Assembly: GCA_016709665.1 (NCBI GenBank)
Contig: JADJMI010000001.1
Span: forward strand, 434,001 to 498,000
Reading direction: 5' to 3'
DNA: 64,000 nucleotides
Origin: Betaproteobacteria bacterium
GTDB taxonomy: Bacteria; Pseudomonadota; Gammaproteobacteria; Burkholderiales; Usitatibacteraceae
Shown here piece after piece: positions 1 through 8,858 of the stretch (its first letter is position 1; every line of letters starts with the position of its first letter). The translations under genes and the position numbers were made by a program. The notes under the pieces were generated by a model. It worked only from the letters and a program-made list of their open reading frames with translations. It made no database searches and was not told the origin of the DNA.

Positions 1-752
1 CCCACGTAATTCGGCAGGCGGTTGTCGTAGAGATCCTGGAAGCGGAAGGCGCAGGTGACCGGCAGGTGGTTTTCCTCGACGAAGGTGCGGATGTCCGCGC
101 AGGCGTCGGCCGTCCAGCCGCTGCCGCCCAGGATGGCGAGCGGGCGCCGGGCGCCGGCGAGCAGCTCGCGCAGGCGTTCCATCTCGCTTTCGCCCGGGTC
201 CGTGTAGGCGGGCTGGTAGGGACGCGCGTCGGCGACGTCCACGACGTGCGTGAGCATGTCCTCGGGCAGCGCGAGCACCACGGGGCCGCGCCGGCCGGAC
301 ATCGCCACGCTGAAGGCGCGCGCGACGTACTCGGGGATGCGCTCGGCGCTGTCGATGCGCGCGGTCCACTTGGCGAGCGGGGCGAACATCGTGTGGAAGT
401 CGACCTCCTGGAAGGCCTCGCGGTCGCGGAAATCCGAGCCCACGTCGCCCACGAAGAGGATCATCGGCGTGGAATCCTGGAACGCCGTGTGCACGCCCAC
501 CGAGGCCTGCGTGGCGCCGGGCCCGCGCGTCACGAAGCAGATGCCGGGGCGGCCCGTGAGCTTCGCGTGCGCCTCGGCCATGTTGGCCGCGCCGGATTCG
601 TGGCGGCAGACGACGAGCTTGAGGGCTTCGCGGTGCTCGTAGAGCCCGTCGAGCACGGCGAGGAAGCTCTCGCCGGGCACGCAGAACGCGAGGTCCGTGC
701 CGTGCAGGCGCAGCTGGTCCGCGAGGATGCGTCCGCCTTCGCGTGCGCTCAC
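1..752 (-). CDS. Thiamine-pyrophosphate-dependent enzyme, acetolactate synthase-like (partial)
   Basis: The N-terminal 250 residues of a TPP-dependent enzyme of the acetolactate synthase/benzoylformate decarboxylase family; the rest lies beyond the left window edge. The TPP-binding PYR domain is clear: PGESF at residues 26-30, then RHESGAANMAEAHAKLTG with the conserved catalytic Glu at residue 52, and GPGATQASVGVHTAFQDSTP further on. The start of the central domain is also present (PLAILGGSGWTADAC). The start is a GTG that overlaps the stop of the upstream TraB-like gene by four bases (GTGA), which implies translational coupling. The substrate cannot be told because the C-terminal TPP domain is missing. 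A thiamine-dependent decarboxylase or synthase other than acetolactate synthase is equally possible. Confidence 0.85.
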   Translation of the reverse strand, partial: MSAREGGRILADQLRLHGTDLAFCVPGESFLAVLDGLYEHREALKLVVCRHESGAANMAEAHAKLTGRPGICFVTRGPGATQASVGVHTAFQDSTPMILFVGDVGSDFRDREAFQEVDFHTMFAPLAKWTARIDSAERIPEYVARAFSVAMSGRRGPVVLALPEDMLTHVVDVADARPYQPAYTDPGESEMERLRELLAGARRPLAILGGSGWTADACADIRTFVEENHLPVTCAFRFQDLYDNRLPNYV

Positions 753-1654
753 AGCTGCCTCGCCACGAAGCCGCGCTTCCTGAGCATCTCGACGAGCCCC
801 TTCGGCCCGGCCAGGTGGAGCGCGCCGACGGCGACGAAGTGGCGCTCCTTCGATTCGAGCAGCATGCGGCCGATCTTCCCGGCCATCGCGTCGTGGCGCG
901 ACCAGATGAACTTCTCCTCGATCGCCGCCGCGCCGGGGATGGTGTCGTTGTACTTGCGCGCCACCTCCAGCAGCAGCGCCGGGTCGCCCGCCTGCCAGGC
1001 GTTCACCATGCCGGTGATCTGTTCGCGCACCAGCCCGCTTTCGAGCGCGTTCAGCGTGCCCTCGAGCGAGGCGAGCGCCTCGGCCGGCGTGAGGGATTCG
1101 ATCACGGCCGTCTGCGCGTCGCCGCCCTCGATCTCGACGAGCGTCTTGCCCTGCTCCTTCGCGCGCTTGATGAGGTGCAGGTCCACGCCGTACTGCGGCA
1201 GGTAGCCGATCTTGCTCCATTCGGCGAAGGCGAGCAGCGTACCGGCCATGAAAGGCTTGAGCATCGCGACCTGCGGCTCGGGCAGGCCCAGGCGCGCGGC
1301 CTGCTTCTGGACGCGATCCCAGGTGGCCTTGGGCACCGCCTTGTCCAGGGTGGCCGGCGGCTCGTAGACCATCACCTTCGCGCTGCGCGTCATCGCCGCC
1401 GTGTCGGTGATGTCCGCCTCGACGGCGATCACCTTCGATTCGGCGAAGGCCTTGTCGACCGCGGCGGGCAGCGGGAAGAAACCCGGCTTGCCGGCGTGCA
1501 CGGTGCCGTAGAGGTAGATGCGGTTGGTGAGCGAGGCCACTTCCCAGAGGTACAGCCGGGCGGCGGGGGTCGTGGGGGCGGGCGCGGCCGGCGCTTGCGC
1601 GAGGACGGGCAAGGCGAGGCAGGCGGCGAACGCGGCAACGGCTTGGCGGATCAA
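749..1654 (-). CDS. TraB/GumN family protein, exported
   Basis: A 301-residue protein of the TraB/GumN (Tiki-like) family, whose members are putative metalloproteases. Both family histidine motifs are present: GTVHAGKPGFF shortly after the signal peptide and VGALHLAGPKGLVEML close to the C-terminus. I chose a TTG start at 1654 because a GGAG Shine-Dalgarno lies six bases before it and translation then opens directly with a signal peptide (LIRQAVAAFAACLALPVLAQA). The frame stays open upstream to an ATG at 1720, but that extension is Arg/Pro-rich and has no ribosome site. The protein probably acts in the periplasm. It shares an operon with the downstream TPP enzyme; its substrate is unknown. 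Confidence 0.8.
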   Translation of the reverse strand: MIRQAVAAFAACLALPVLAQAPAAPAPTTPAARLYLWEVASLTNRIYLYGTVHAGKPGFFPLPAAVDKAFAESKVIAVEADITDTAAMTRSAKVMVYEPPATLDKAVPKATWDRVQKQAARLGLPEPQVAMLKPFMAGTLLAFAEWSKIGYLPQYGVDLHLIKRAKEQGKTLVEIEGGDAQTAVIESLTPAEALASLEGTLNALESGLVREQITGMVNAWQAGDPALLLEVARKYNDTIPGAAAIEEKFIWSRHDAMAGKIGRMLLESKERHFVAVGALHLAGPKGLVEMLRKRGFVARQL

Positions 1655-1723
1655 TCGAGGCTCCAGTGGGGGGATCGAAGTCGATTCTACCCTCCGGCGC
1701 ACCCTGTTCGGGGCGAGCAATTG

Positions 1724-1741
1724 CTGTCACAATTTCGTCAC
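1724..1741 (+). promoter_or_regulatory. Pho-box-like direct repeat (PhoB site)
   Basis: CTGTCAC-AATT-TCGTCAC followed by AAAA has the layout of a Pho box: two 11-bp units, each a 7-bp CTGTCAT-like core plus a 4-bp A/T-rich tail. The first core matches 6 of 7 bases and the second 4 of 7. It lies 31 bases before the ATG of the first binding-protein gene and is an A/T-rich island in GC-rich DNA. PhoB control is inferred from the pattern only. Confidence 0.5.
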
Positions 1742-1772
1742 AAAACCAAACCGCCACGAGAGGAACTTCTCC

Positions 1773-2795
1773 ATGCAAGCCATCGTCCGCGCGGCCGCGC
1801 TCGCCGCCGCCCTCATCCTTCCGTTCGCCGCGTCCGCCCAGGATTGCAAGAGCCGCGGCGACCTGGACCCGATGTACTGCGACGAGAACGGCGACCTCGT
1901 CGCCGACACCCCGAAGGACGCGAAGAAACTCAAGACCCCGAACACGATCGTCTTCACCTACACGCCGGTGGAAGACCCCGCGGTCTACGAAAAGGTCTTC
2001 AAGCCCTTCACCGACCACCTGGCCCAGTGCATGGCCAAGAAGGTCGTGTTCTACCAGGTGCAGTCGAACGCCGCCGAGATCGAGGCGATGCGCTCCGGCC
2101 GCCTGCACGTGGGCGGCTTCTCGACGGGCCCGACGGCCTTCGCCGTCAACATCGCCGGCGCCGTGCCCTTCGCGATCAAGGGCTACGAGAAGGATTTCCA
2201 GGGCTACAACCTCATCGTCATCGTGAAGAAGTCGAGCCCCTTCCAGAAGCTCGCGGACCTGAAGGGCAAGAAGCTCGCGCACACCTCGCCGTCGTCCAAC
2301 TCGGGACACATGGCGCCCATGGCCCTCTTCCCGAAGGAAGGCCTCACCCCGGAGAAGGACTACAAGATCGTCTTCTCGGGCAAGCACGACCAGTCGGTGC
2401 TCGGGGTGAATTCCGGCGACTACGACGCGGCCGCGGTCGCCTCGGACGTCTTCCACCGCATGGCCACCCGCGGCCAGGTGAAGGAGGACGATTTCCGCGT
2501 CATCTACCGCAGCGCCAAGTTCCCGACCTCGTCCTTCGCCTACGCGCACGACCTGGAGCCCGCATTCCGCGACAGGTTGCTCAAGTGCTTCTACGACTTC
2601 CGCTACACGGACGAGATGAAGAAGGCGTTCGACGGCGCGGACCGCTTCTACCCCATCAATTTCAAGGAGCACTGGGCGGTCGTGCGCCAGGTGGCCGAGG
2701 GCGGCGGCGAGAAGTTCAACAGCGAGGCCTACGCCAAGGAAAGCAAGCGCGAGGAAGAAGCCCGCAAGAAGGCCGCCGAAGCGAAGAAGAAATAG
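1773..2795 (+). CDS. phnD: PhnD-like phosphate/phosphonate ABC transporter substrate-binding protein (paralog 1)
   Basis: A 340-residue periplasmic binding protein of the PhnD family (type 2 fold, phosphate/phosphite/phosphonate). It has a signal peptide (residues 1-23), a ligand-site region with VQSNAAEIEAMRSGRLHVGGFSTG, and the family motifs HTSPSSNSGHMAP and FSGKHDQSVLGV. After the signal peptide comes a Cys-flanked segment with DENGDLVAD at residues 37-45, whose acidic spacing resembles a calcium loop. The C-terminus is a Lys/Glu-rich tail. The ATG at 1773 is preceded by AGAGGAA. It is the first gene of an operon with a second binding protein, an ATPase and two permeases. The real ligand is not proven by sequence. 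Confidence 0.9.
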   Translation: MQAIVRAAALAAALILPFAASAQDCKSRGDLDPMYCDENGDLVADTPKDAKKLKTPNTIVFTYTPVEDPAVYEKVFKPFTDHLAQCMAKKVVFYQVQSNAAEIEAMRSGRLHVGGFSTGPTAFAVNIAGAVPFAIKGYEKDFQGYNLIVIVKKSSPFQKLADLKGKKLAHTSPSSNSGHMAPMALFPKEGLTPEKDYKIVFSGKHDQSVLGVNSGDYDAAAVASDVFHRMATRGQVKEDDFRVIYRSAKFPTSSFAYAHDLEPAFRDRLLKCFYDFRYTDEMKKAFDGADRFYPINFKEHWAVVRQVAEGGGEKFNSEAYAKESKREEEARKKAAEAKKK

Positions 2796-2802
2796 CGCAG
2801 GC

Positions 2803-3798
2803 ATGATGGCTCGCCCCCTCGCCGCGGCGGCGCTCGCCGCCGCGGCACTTCCGGCATTCCCGCAGGATGGATGCCCGCACCGCGGCGAGCTCGACACGCC
2901 CTACTGCGACGCGGACGGCGACCTCCTCGCCGACCCGCCGCGCGATCCGGCGAAATTCCGCAATCCCGGCACGATCTTCTTCACCAATTCCCCCCACGAC
3001 GATCCTGCCGCCTACCGCAAGCTGATGCAGCCGTTCGTCGACCACCTGGGCGCCTGCACGGGTCGCAGGATGCGCTACTTCGACGTGCATTCGAGCACCG
3101 CCGCCATCGAGGCGATGCGGGCCGGCCGGATGCACGTCGGCTCGATGTCCTCGGGCGACATGGCCTTCGCCGTGAACGTCGCGGGCGCGAAGCCCCTGGG
3201 CATCCGCGGCGACGCCGCGGGCCCGCAGGGCTACCAACTCTGGGTGATCGTGCGCAAGGCGAGCCCGTTCCGCGATCTCCGGGACCTGAAGGGCAAGCGC
3301 GTGGCCCACACCGCGCCGTCCTCCAACTCCGGCAACCTCGCCCCGCGTGCCCTCTTCGCCGCGGAGGGCCTGGTGCCCGACAGGGACTACAAGCCGATCT
3401 TCTCCGGCAAGCACGAGAACTCCATCCTGGGCGTCGCCGCCGGCGACTACGACGCCGCGCCCATCGCCCACGACATCCTCGTGCGCATGGCCGATCGCGG
3501 CGTGGTGAAGATGGACGACTTGCGGATCATCTGGAAAAGCGCCCCCTTCCCGCCCGGCGGGCTTTCCATGGCCCACGATCTCGCGCCCGCCCTGGCGAGG
3601 AAGATCCGGGATTGCACCCAGGCGTTCCGCTTCCCGCCCGGGATGCGCGAGGGCTTCCAGGGCGCCGACCGGTGGCTGCCCGTCGACTACCGCAAGGACT
3701 GGGAACTCGTGCGCAAGGTGGCCCGGGAAAGCGGCCAGGGCTTCGACCGAGCCGCATACGACCGGCAGAAGGCCGGAGAAGAAAAGGCGAGGAAATGA
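2803..3798 (+). CDS. PhnD-like substrate-binding protein (paralog 2)
   Basis: A 331-residue paralog of the preceding binding protein, starting seven bases after its stop. It has a signal peptide (residues 1-22), the same Cys-flanked acidic loop (DADGDLLAD, residues 36-44), and HTAPSSNSGNLAPRALF plus FSGKHENSILGVAAGDYDAA. It differs in the ligand region: TNSPHDDPAAYRK replaces TYTPVEDPAVYEK, and GSMSSGDMAF replaces GGFSTGPTAF. Its specificity has therefore probably diverged. The stop overlaps the start of phnC by four bases (ATGA), so the two are likely translationally coupled. A second ATG three bases downstream is an alternative start. Confidence 0.87.
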   Translation: MMARPLAAAALAAAALPAFPQDGCPHRGELDTPYCDADGDLLADPPRDPAKFRNPGTIFFTNSPHDDPAAYRKLMQPFVDHLGACTGRRMRYFDVHSSTAAIEAMRAGRMHVGSMSSGDMAFAVNVAGAKPLGIRGDAAGPQGYQLWVIVRKASPFRDLRDLKGKRVAHTAPSSNSGNLAPRALFAAEGLVPDRDYKPIFSGKHENSILGVAAGDYDAAPIAHDILVRMADRGVVKMDDLRIIWKSAPFPPGGLSMAHDLAPALARKIRDCTQAFRFPPGMREGFQGADRWLPVDYRKDWELVRKVARESGQGFDRAAYDRQKAGEEKARK

Positions 3799-4556
3799 GC
3801 ACTGCCCTGTCCGTCCGCGGCCTGGTGAAGGAATACGTCCGCGGCAAGAAGGTCCTCGACGGCATCACCCTCGACTTCGCGGCCTCCGGCCTCACGGCCG
3901 TCATCGGCCCTTCCGGCACGGGCAAGTCCACGCTGCTGCGCTGCGTGAACCGGCTCGTGGAGCCCACGGCCGGCGAAATCCACTTCGGGGGCCGCGACAT
4001 CGCCCCGCTCAAGGGCCGGGCCCTGCGCGAGGCGCGCCGCGAGATCGGCATGGTCTTCCAGGAATACAACCTCGTCGAGCGCCTCTCCGTGATGGAGAAC
4101 CTCCTCTCGGGCCGGCTGGGCTACACGCCCGCCTTCAAGGCGTGGCTGCGGCGCTTCCCGCAGGAAGACATCGACCGCGCCTTCGCGCTTCTCGACCAGG
4201 TGGGCCTGGGCAGCTTCGCCAACCAGCGGGCCGACGCGCTCTCCGGCGGCCAGCGCCAGCGCGTGGGCATCGCCCGCGCCGTGATGCAGCGCCCGAAGCT
4301 CCTGCTCGCCGACGAGCCGACCTCATCCCTCGACCCCAAGACGTCCGTCGAGATCATGGGGATCATGCGCGACCTCGGCCGCGAGCACGGCATCCCGGTC
4401 ATCGTGAACATGCACGACGTGGAGCTCGCCAAGCGCTTCGCCGACCGCATCGTGGGCATGTCCGGCGGCAAGATCGTCTACGACGGGCCCGCCGACGGCC
4501 TCACGGACGACGTGCTCAAGACGATCTACGGCGGCGAATCCTGGCTGGCCCCGTGA
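3795..4556 (+). CDS. phnC: Phosphonate/phosphate-type ABC transporter ATP-binding protein PhnC
   Basis: A 253-residue ABC ATPase with Walker A GPSGTGKST (residues 38-46), Q-loop VFQEYNLVERLSVMENLLSGRLG, signature LSGGQRQRVGIARA near residue 148 and Walker B LLLADEPTSSLDP near residue 171. The stretch after the Q-loop (NLLSGRLGYTP) is typical of PhnC rather than other ABC families. It would energise uptake through the two PhnE permeases encoded next. It overlaps the upstream binding-protein gene by four bases and the downstream permease gene by four bases (GTGA), so the whole set appears to be one transcript with coupled translation. Confidence 0.93.
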   Translation: MSTALSVRGLVKEYVRGKKVLDGITLDFAASGLTAVIGPSGTGKSTLLRCVNRLVEPTAGEIHFGGRDIAPLKGRALREARREIGMVFQEYNLVERLSVMENLLSGRLGYTPAFKAWLRRFPQEDIDRAFALLDQVGLGSFANQRADALSGGQRQRVGIARAVMQRPKLLLADEPTSSLDPKTSVEIMGIMRDLGREHGIPVIVNMHDVELAKRFADRIVGMSGGKIVYDGPADGLTDDVLKTIYGGESWLAP

Positions 4557-5351
4557 ACGCGCACGAACGCCGCCTCGCCTTTCCGCCCAACTGGTGGGCG
4601 CGCATCGGCTGGCTGGTCCTCGCCGCCTACGTGGTCTACGCGCTCGGCCGGCTCGACTTCAGCTGGGATCGCTTCGTCACCGGCCTGGACAACGGCGCGC
4701 GCTTCATCGGCCGCATGCTGCCGCCCGCCATCGCGCAGCCCGACTCGCTCGCCAAGGGGCTCATCGAGTCGCTCGAGATCGCGATCCTCGCCTCGTCGAT
4801 GGGCATCGTCCTGTCGCTGCCCATCGGGCTATTCGCCGCGCGGAACCTCATGCCGGTGTGGGCCACCTGGCCGGCCCGCGCGATCATCGCCGCGGCGCGG
4901 TCCTTCCATCCGGTCATCGTCGCCATCATCTTCGTGAAGGCCGTGGGCTTCGGGGCCCTGGCGGGCATCTGCGCCCTCGTCGTCGCCTCCATCGGGTTCA
5001 TCGGCAAGCTCTTCGCCGAGGCCATCGAGGAGATCTCCCTCAAGCAGGTGGAGGCCGTGCGGGCCACCGGCGCCTCGTTCATGAACGTGATCCTCTTCGG
5101 CGTGCTGCCGCAGGTGTTCGGCCGGTTCATCGGCTTCGCCACCTACCAGCTCGATTCCAACCTGCGCAACTCCACGATGGTCGGCATCGTCGGGGCCGGC
5201 GGCATCGGCGGCACGCTCTTCTCGGCCTTCCAGCGCTTCGACTACGATTTCGTCGCGGCGATCCTGCTCTCGATCATCGCGATGATCATGGTGGGCGAGG
5301 TGCTCGCCACCTGGGTGCGCGGCGTGTTCCTCGAGAAGGGCAAGGTGGAGG

Positions 5352-5359
<8 letters not shown>
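4553..5359 (+). CDS. phnE: PhnE-type ABC transporter permease (first)
   Basis: A 268-residue inner-membrane permease of the PhnE family. It has an N-terminal membrane helix (IGWLVLAAYVVYALG), several further hydrophobic segments, and the ABC-permease EAA loop seen as EAIEEISLKQVEAVRATGAS. GIVGAGGIGGTLFSAFQRFDY follows near the C-terminus and is characteristic of PhnE. The GTG start overlaps the phnC stop as GTGA. Its 3' end overlaps the next permease gene by eight bases. The two permeases presumably form a heterodimer with PhnC on the cytoplasmic side. Confidence 0.9.
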
Positions 5360-6275
<916 letters not shown>

Positions 6276-6283
6276 GGGAAGCC

Positions 6284-7195
6284 ATGCAAGTCGGCATCGT
6301 CGGGCTGGGCAGGATGGGCGGCAACATCGCGCGGCGCCTGTGCCGCGCCGGCATCCACGTGGTGGGCTACGACGCGAACCCGGCCATGGCCGAGCCGCTC
6401 GCCGGCGAGCCGGGCTTCCAGCCGGCCTTCTCCATCGACGCGATGCTCCTCGCCCTGAAGGGCCCGCGCATCGTGTGGTGCATGCTGCCCGCGGGCGCGG
6501 AAACCGCGCGGCTCCTCGATCACCTGGCGGCCACGCTGGCCCAGGGCGACCGCGTCGTCGACGGCGCCAACGGCCACTATCGCGTCACCATGGCGCGCGC
6601 GCCGCGCTTCGCCGAGCTCGGCATCGGCTTCGTGGACGCCGGCGTCTCCGGTGGCGTCCGGGGGCTGGAAAGCGGCTATTCGCTCATGCTCGGCGGCGCG
6701 CAGAAGGACATCGACGCCCTCTGGCGCGTCCTCGAGGCGCTGGCGCCCCGGCCCGGGCAGTGGCTGCGCTGCGGCCCGACCGGCGCGGGACACTACGTGA
6801 AGATGATCCACAACGGCGTCGAGTACGGCCTCATGCAGGCCTACGCGGAGGGGTTCGCGCTCCTCGAGGGCCACCCCGACTTCGACCTCGACCTCGACGC
6901 GATCGCGGCCACCTGGATGCAGGGAAGCGTCGTGCGCTCGTGGCTGCTCGAGCTCTCGCGCGAATTCCTGGGCGACGCGGCCGCGCTCGAGGCCGCCGCC
7001 CCGGTCGTCGCCGATTCGGGCGAGGGCCGGTGGACGGCACAGGAAGCCATCGATCGCGGCATCCCCGCGCCCGTGATCAGCGCCGCGCTGATGCAACGAT
7101 TCTCGAGCCAGGGGCGCGACGACTTCGCCGCCCGCGTGCTCGCCCTGATGCGAAACCGCTTCGGCGGCCACGCCATCCCGAAGGAGAAGCCATGA
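6284..7195 (+). CDS. gnd: 6-phosphogluconate dehydrogenase, decarboxylating, short type
   Basis: A 303-residue member of the 6-phosphogluconate dehydrogenase family. It has a Rossmann nucleotide site GLGRMGGNIARRL (residues 7-19), the substrate region GVSGGVRGLESGYSLMLGG, the catalytic lysine in GAGHYVKMIHNGVEYGLMQ, and the C-terminal signature DSGEGRWTAQEAI. At about 300 residues it is the short GndA-like form, which is usually NAD-preferring, not the 470-residue form. It would turn 6-phosphogluconate into ribulose 5-phosphate and CO2. Its position inside a PhnCE operon is unusual. The stop overlaps the next binding-protein start by four bases (ATGA), so it is expressed with the transporter. 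Confidence 0.88.
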   Translation: MQVGIVGLGRMGGNIARRLCRAGIHVVGYDANPAMAEPLAGEPGFQPAFSIDAMLLALKGPRIVWCMLPAGAETARLLDHLAATLAQGDRVVDGANGHYRVTMARAPRFAELGIGFVDAGVSGGVRGLESGYSLMLGGAQKDIDALWRVLEALAPRPGQWLRCGPTGAGHYVKMIHNGVEYGLMQAYAEGFALLEGHPDFDLDLDAIAATWMQGSVVRSWLLELSREFLGDAAALEAAAPVVADSGEGRWTAQEAIDRGIPAPVISAALMQRFSSQGRDDFAARVLALMRNRFGGHAIPKEKP

Positions 7196-8439
7196 AACTC
7201 GCCTGCCCCCTCGCCGCTCTCGTCCTCGCCGCGCTCGCCCCGGCCGCCTTCGCACAGGCCTGCCCCAACCGCGGGGAACTGGACGACCTGTACTGCGACG
7301 CGAACAAGGACCTGCTCGCCGACCCGCCCACGGATCCGAAGAAGTTCAAGAACCCCTCGACGCTCGTCTTCACCTACACGCCCATCGAGGACCCGGCGGT
7401 CTACCAGAACATCTTCAAGGACTTCCTCGAGAAGTTCCAGGCGTGCACGCAGAAGAAGGTCGTCTACTACCAGGTGCAGTCGAACGCCGCGCAGATCGAG
7501 GCCATGCGCGCCGGGCGCCTGCACATCGCGGGATTCTCCACGGGCGGCACCGGCTACGCGGTGAACCTCGCGGGCGCCATCCCCTTCGTGGTGAAGGGCG
7601 ACGCTTCGGGGCCGCGCTCCTACCACCTCGCGCTCATCGTCAAGGCGGACAGCCCGTACCAGAAGCCGGCGGACCTGAAGGGGAAGAAGGTCGCGCACGT
7701 CTCGCCTTCCTCCAACTCCGGAAACCTCGCGCCGCGCGCGCTCTTCCCGTCCGTGGGCCTCGTGCCGGACACGGACTACAAGCCGCTTTACTCCGGCAAG
7801 CACGACCAGTCGATCCAGGGCGTGGCCGGCGGCGACTACGACGCGGCGGCCGTCGCCGACGACGTGCTCGCGCGCATGGGCAAGCGCGGCGTCGTGAAGG
7901 CCGAGGGCTTCCGCAAGCTCTACGTGAGCCCGCCCTTCATCACGTCGTCCTTCGCGCACGCGCACGACCTCGAGCCGGCCCTCGCCGCGAAGATCCGCGA
8001 GTGCTTCACGGCGTACAAGTTCACGCCGGAGATGACGAAGGAGTTCAACGGCGACGACCGCTTCTGGGCGGTCGACTACCGGAAGGACTGGGCCGTCGTG
8101 CGGCAGGTGGCCGAGGCCACCGGCACGCCGTTCAACCGCGCCGCCTTCGACCGCGAGGCGGCGAAGGAAGCCGAATCGAAGAAGAAGGCGGCCGAAGGCG
8201 CGCCCGGGGGGGGGGCCGGGGCCGGCGGGGGGGGCGGGGGCCGCCGGGGGGCCGGGCGCCCCGCCCCCACCGGCCCGGGCCCGGGGCGACCCCCTACTTC
8301 ACCTGCACGGCCACCAGCCACTGCCCGTTCGAGCAGCGGTTGGACTTCTGCGGCTCGCCCGAGAGCTTCGCCTTCGCGATCGTCGTCGGATAGGTGGATT
8401 CGCAGGCCTCGCGCGCGCTCGAGGCCCAGTTGCAGGTGA
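7192..8439 (+). CDS. PhnD-like substrate-binding protein (paralog 3), true stop obscured by a G/C tract
   Basis: A third PhnD-family periplasmic binding protein. The signal peptide is residues 1-22, the Cys-flanked acidic loop DANKDLLAD is at residues 36-44, and it has VQSNAAQIEAMRAGRLHIAGFSTGG, HVSPSSNSGNLAPRALF and YSGKHDQSIQGVAGGDYDAA. It is closer to paralog 1 than to paralog 2. Homology ends at the Lys-rich tail near 8200. From 8205 the sequence is almost pure G and C, and the frame then reads through into DNA that encodes a lipoprotein on the other strand. The real gene therefore most likely ends near 8210. The coordinates given are those of the open frame. Confidence 0.8.
   Translation: MKLACPLAALVLAALAPAAFAQACPNRGELDDLYCDANKDLLADPPTDPKKFKNPSTLVFTYTPIEDPAVYQNIFKDFLEKFQACTQKKVVYYQVQSNAAQIEAMRAGRLHIAGFSTGGTGYAVNLAGAIPFVVKGDASGPRSYHLALIVKADSPYQKPADLKGKKVAHVSPSSNSGNLAPRALFPSVGLVPDTDYKPLYSGKHDQSIQGVAGGDYDAAAVADDVLARMGKRGVVKAEGFRKLYVSPPFITSSFAHAHDLEPALAAKIRECFTAYKFTPEMTKEFNGDDRFWAVDYRKDWAVVRQVAEATGTPFNRAAFDREAAKEAESKKKAAEGAPGGGAGAGGGGGGRRGAGRPAPTGPGPGRPPTSPARPPATARSSSGWTSAARPRASPSRSSSDRWIRRPRARSRPSCR
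8205..8290 (+). repeat. G/C-only low-complexity tract
   Basis: About 85 bases made almost only of G and C runs, including a run of 10 G. It hides the end of the upstream binding-protein gene and the space to the convergent lipoprotein gene. Probably an artefact of the same kind as the poly-G tracts elsewhere in the window. Confidence 0.7.
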
Positions 8440-8587
8440 CCTTGTCGCTCGCCACCTCGAGCTTGTCCTTCCAGCAGTACATCGTCCCCGACGCGGGTTC
8501 GGCACCGCCGCCGGCGGTCGAGGTCTGGACGGTGGCGCAGGCGGCGAGGAGAACGAGCGGGGCACAGGCGATGAGGGCGATCTTCAT
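8294..8587 (-). CDS. Small hypothetical lipoprotein
   Basis: A 97-residue protein with a lipoprotein signal peptide: MKIALIACAPLVLLAACATVQ, with the lipobox LAAC placing the modified Cys at residue 16. The mature part is small, with four Cys and a conserved look (YCWKDKLEVASDKVTCNW, then ACESTYPTTIAKAKL). The start at 8587 is preceded by GGAGAATCC, a good ribosome site. The frame is open further upstream but that part is Arg-rich and has no ribosome site. I do not recognise a functional family. It is probably anchored to a membrane. Confidence 0.65.
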   Translation of the reverse strand: MKIALIACAPLVLLAACATVQTSTAGGGAEPASGTMYCWKDKLEVASDKVTCNWASSAREACESTYPTTIAKAKLSGEPQKSNRCSNGQWLVAVQVK

Positions 8588-8858
8588 GGATTCTCCGATG
8601 GTCGAATGGCTCGGGCGCCGCGCGGGATGGGCGGCGCGTTTCTTCGCGGCCCGCGCAAGGACGTCGTACGCGGGCCCTCCCACGACCTATTGCCGCGCGG
8701 GGCCGGAATGGTTCCCGGTCCGCACGCGATGGCCGTGGGCGAGGCCGCGATCGCACGGCGAGCGCGCACGCGGGCTGCACGAGTAAGATGCGCGGCCGCC
8801 CCTTCCGGATTCACGCGGGAGGGAATCGATTTGTTGCGGTTTGTATCCGGCGTGACGC

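Noticed and set aside
66..2806. Long plus-strand open frames rich in Arg, Gly and Ala over the left 2.8 kb
   Set aside because: They are antisense to the TPP-enzyme and TraB-like genes or shadow the binding-protein gene. They are caused by high GC and show no family motifs.
8300..8439. Extra C-terminal domain on the third binding protein
   Set aside because: The read-through follows a G/C artefact tract and is antisense to a lipoprotein gene with a good ribosome site.
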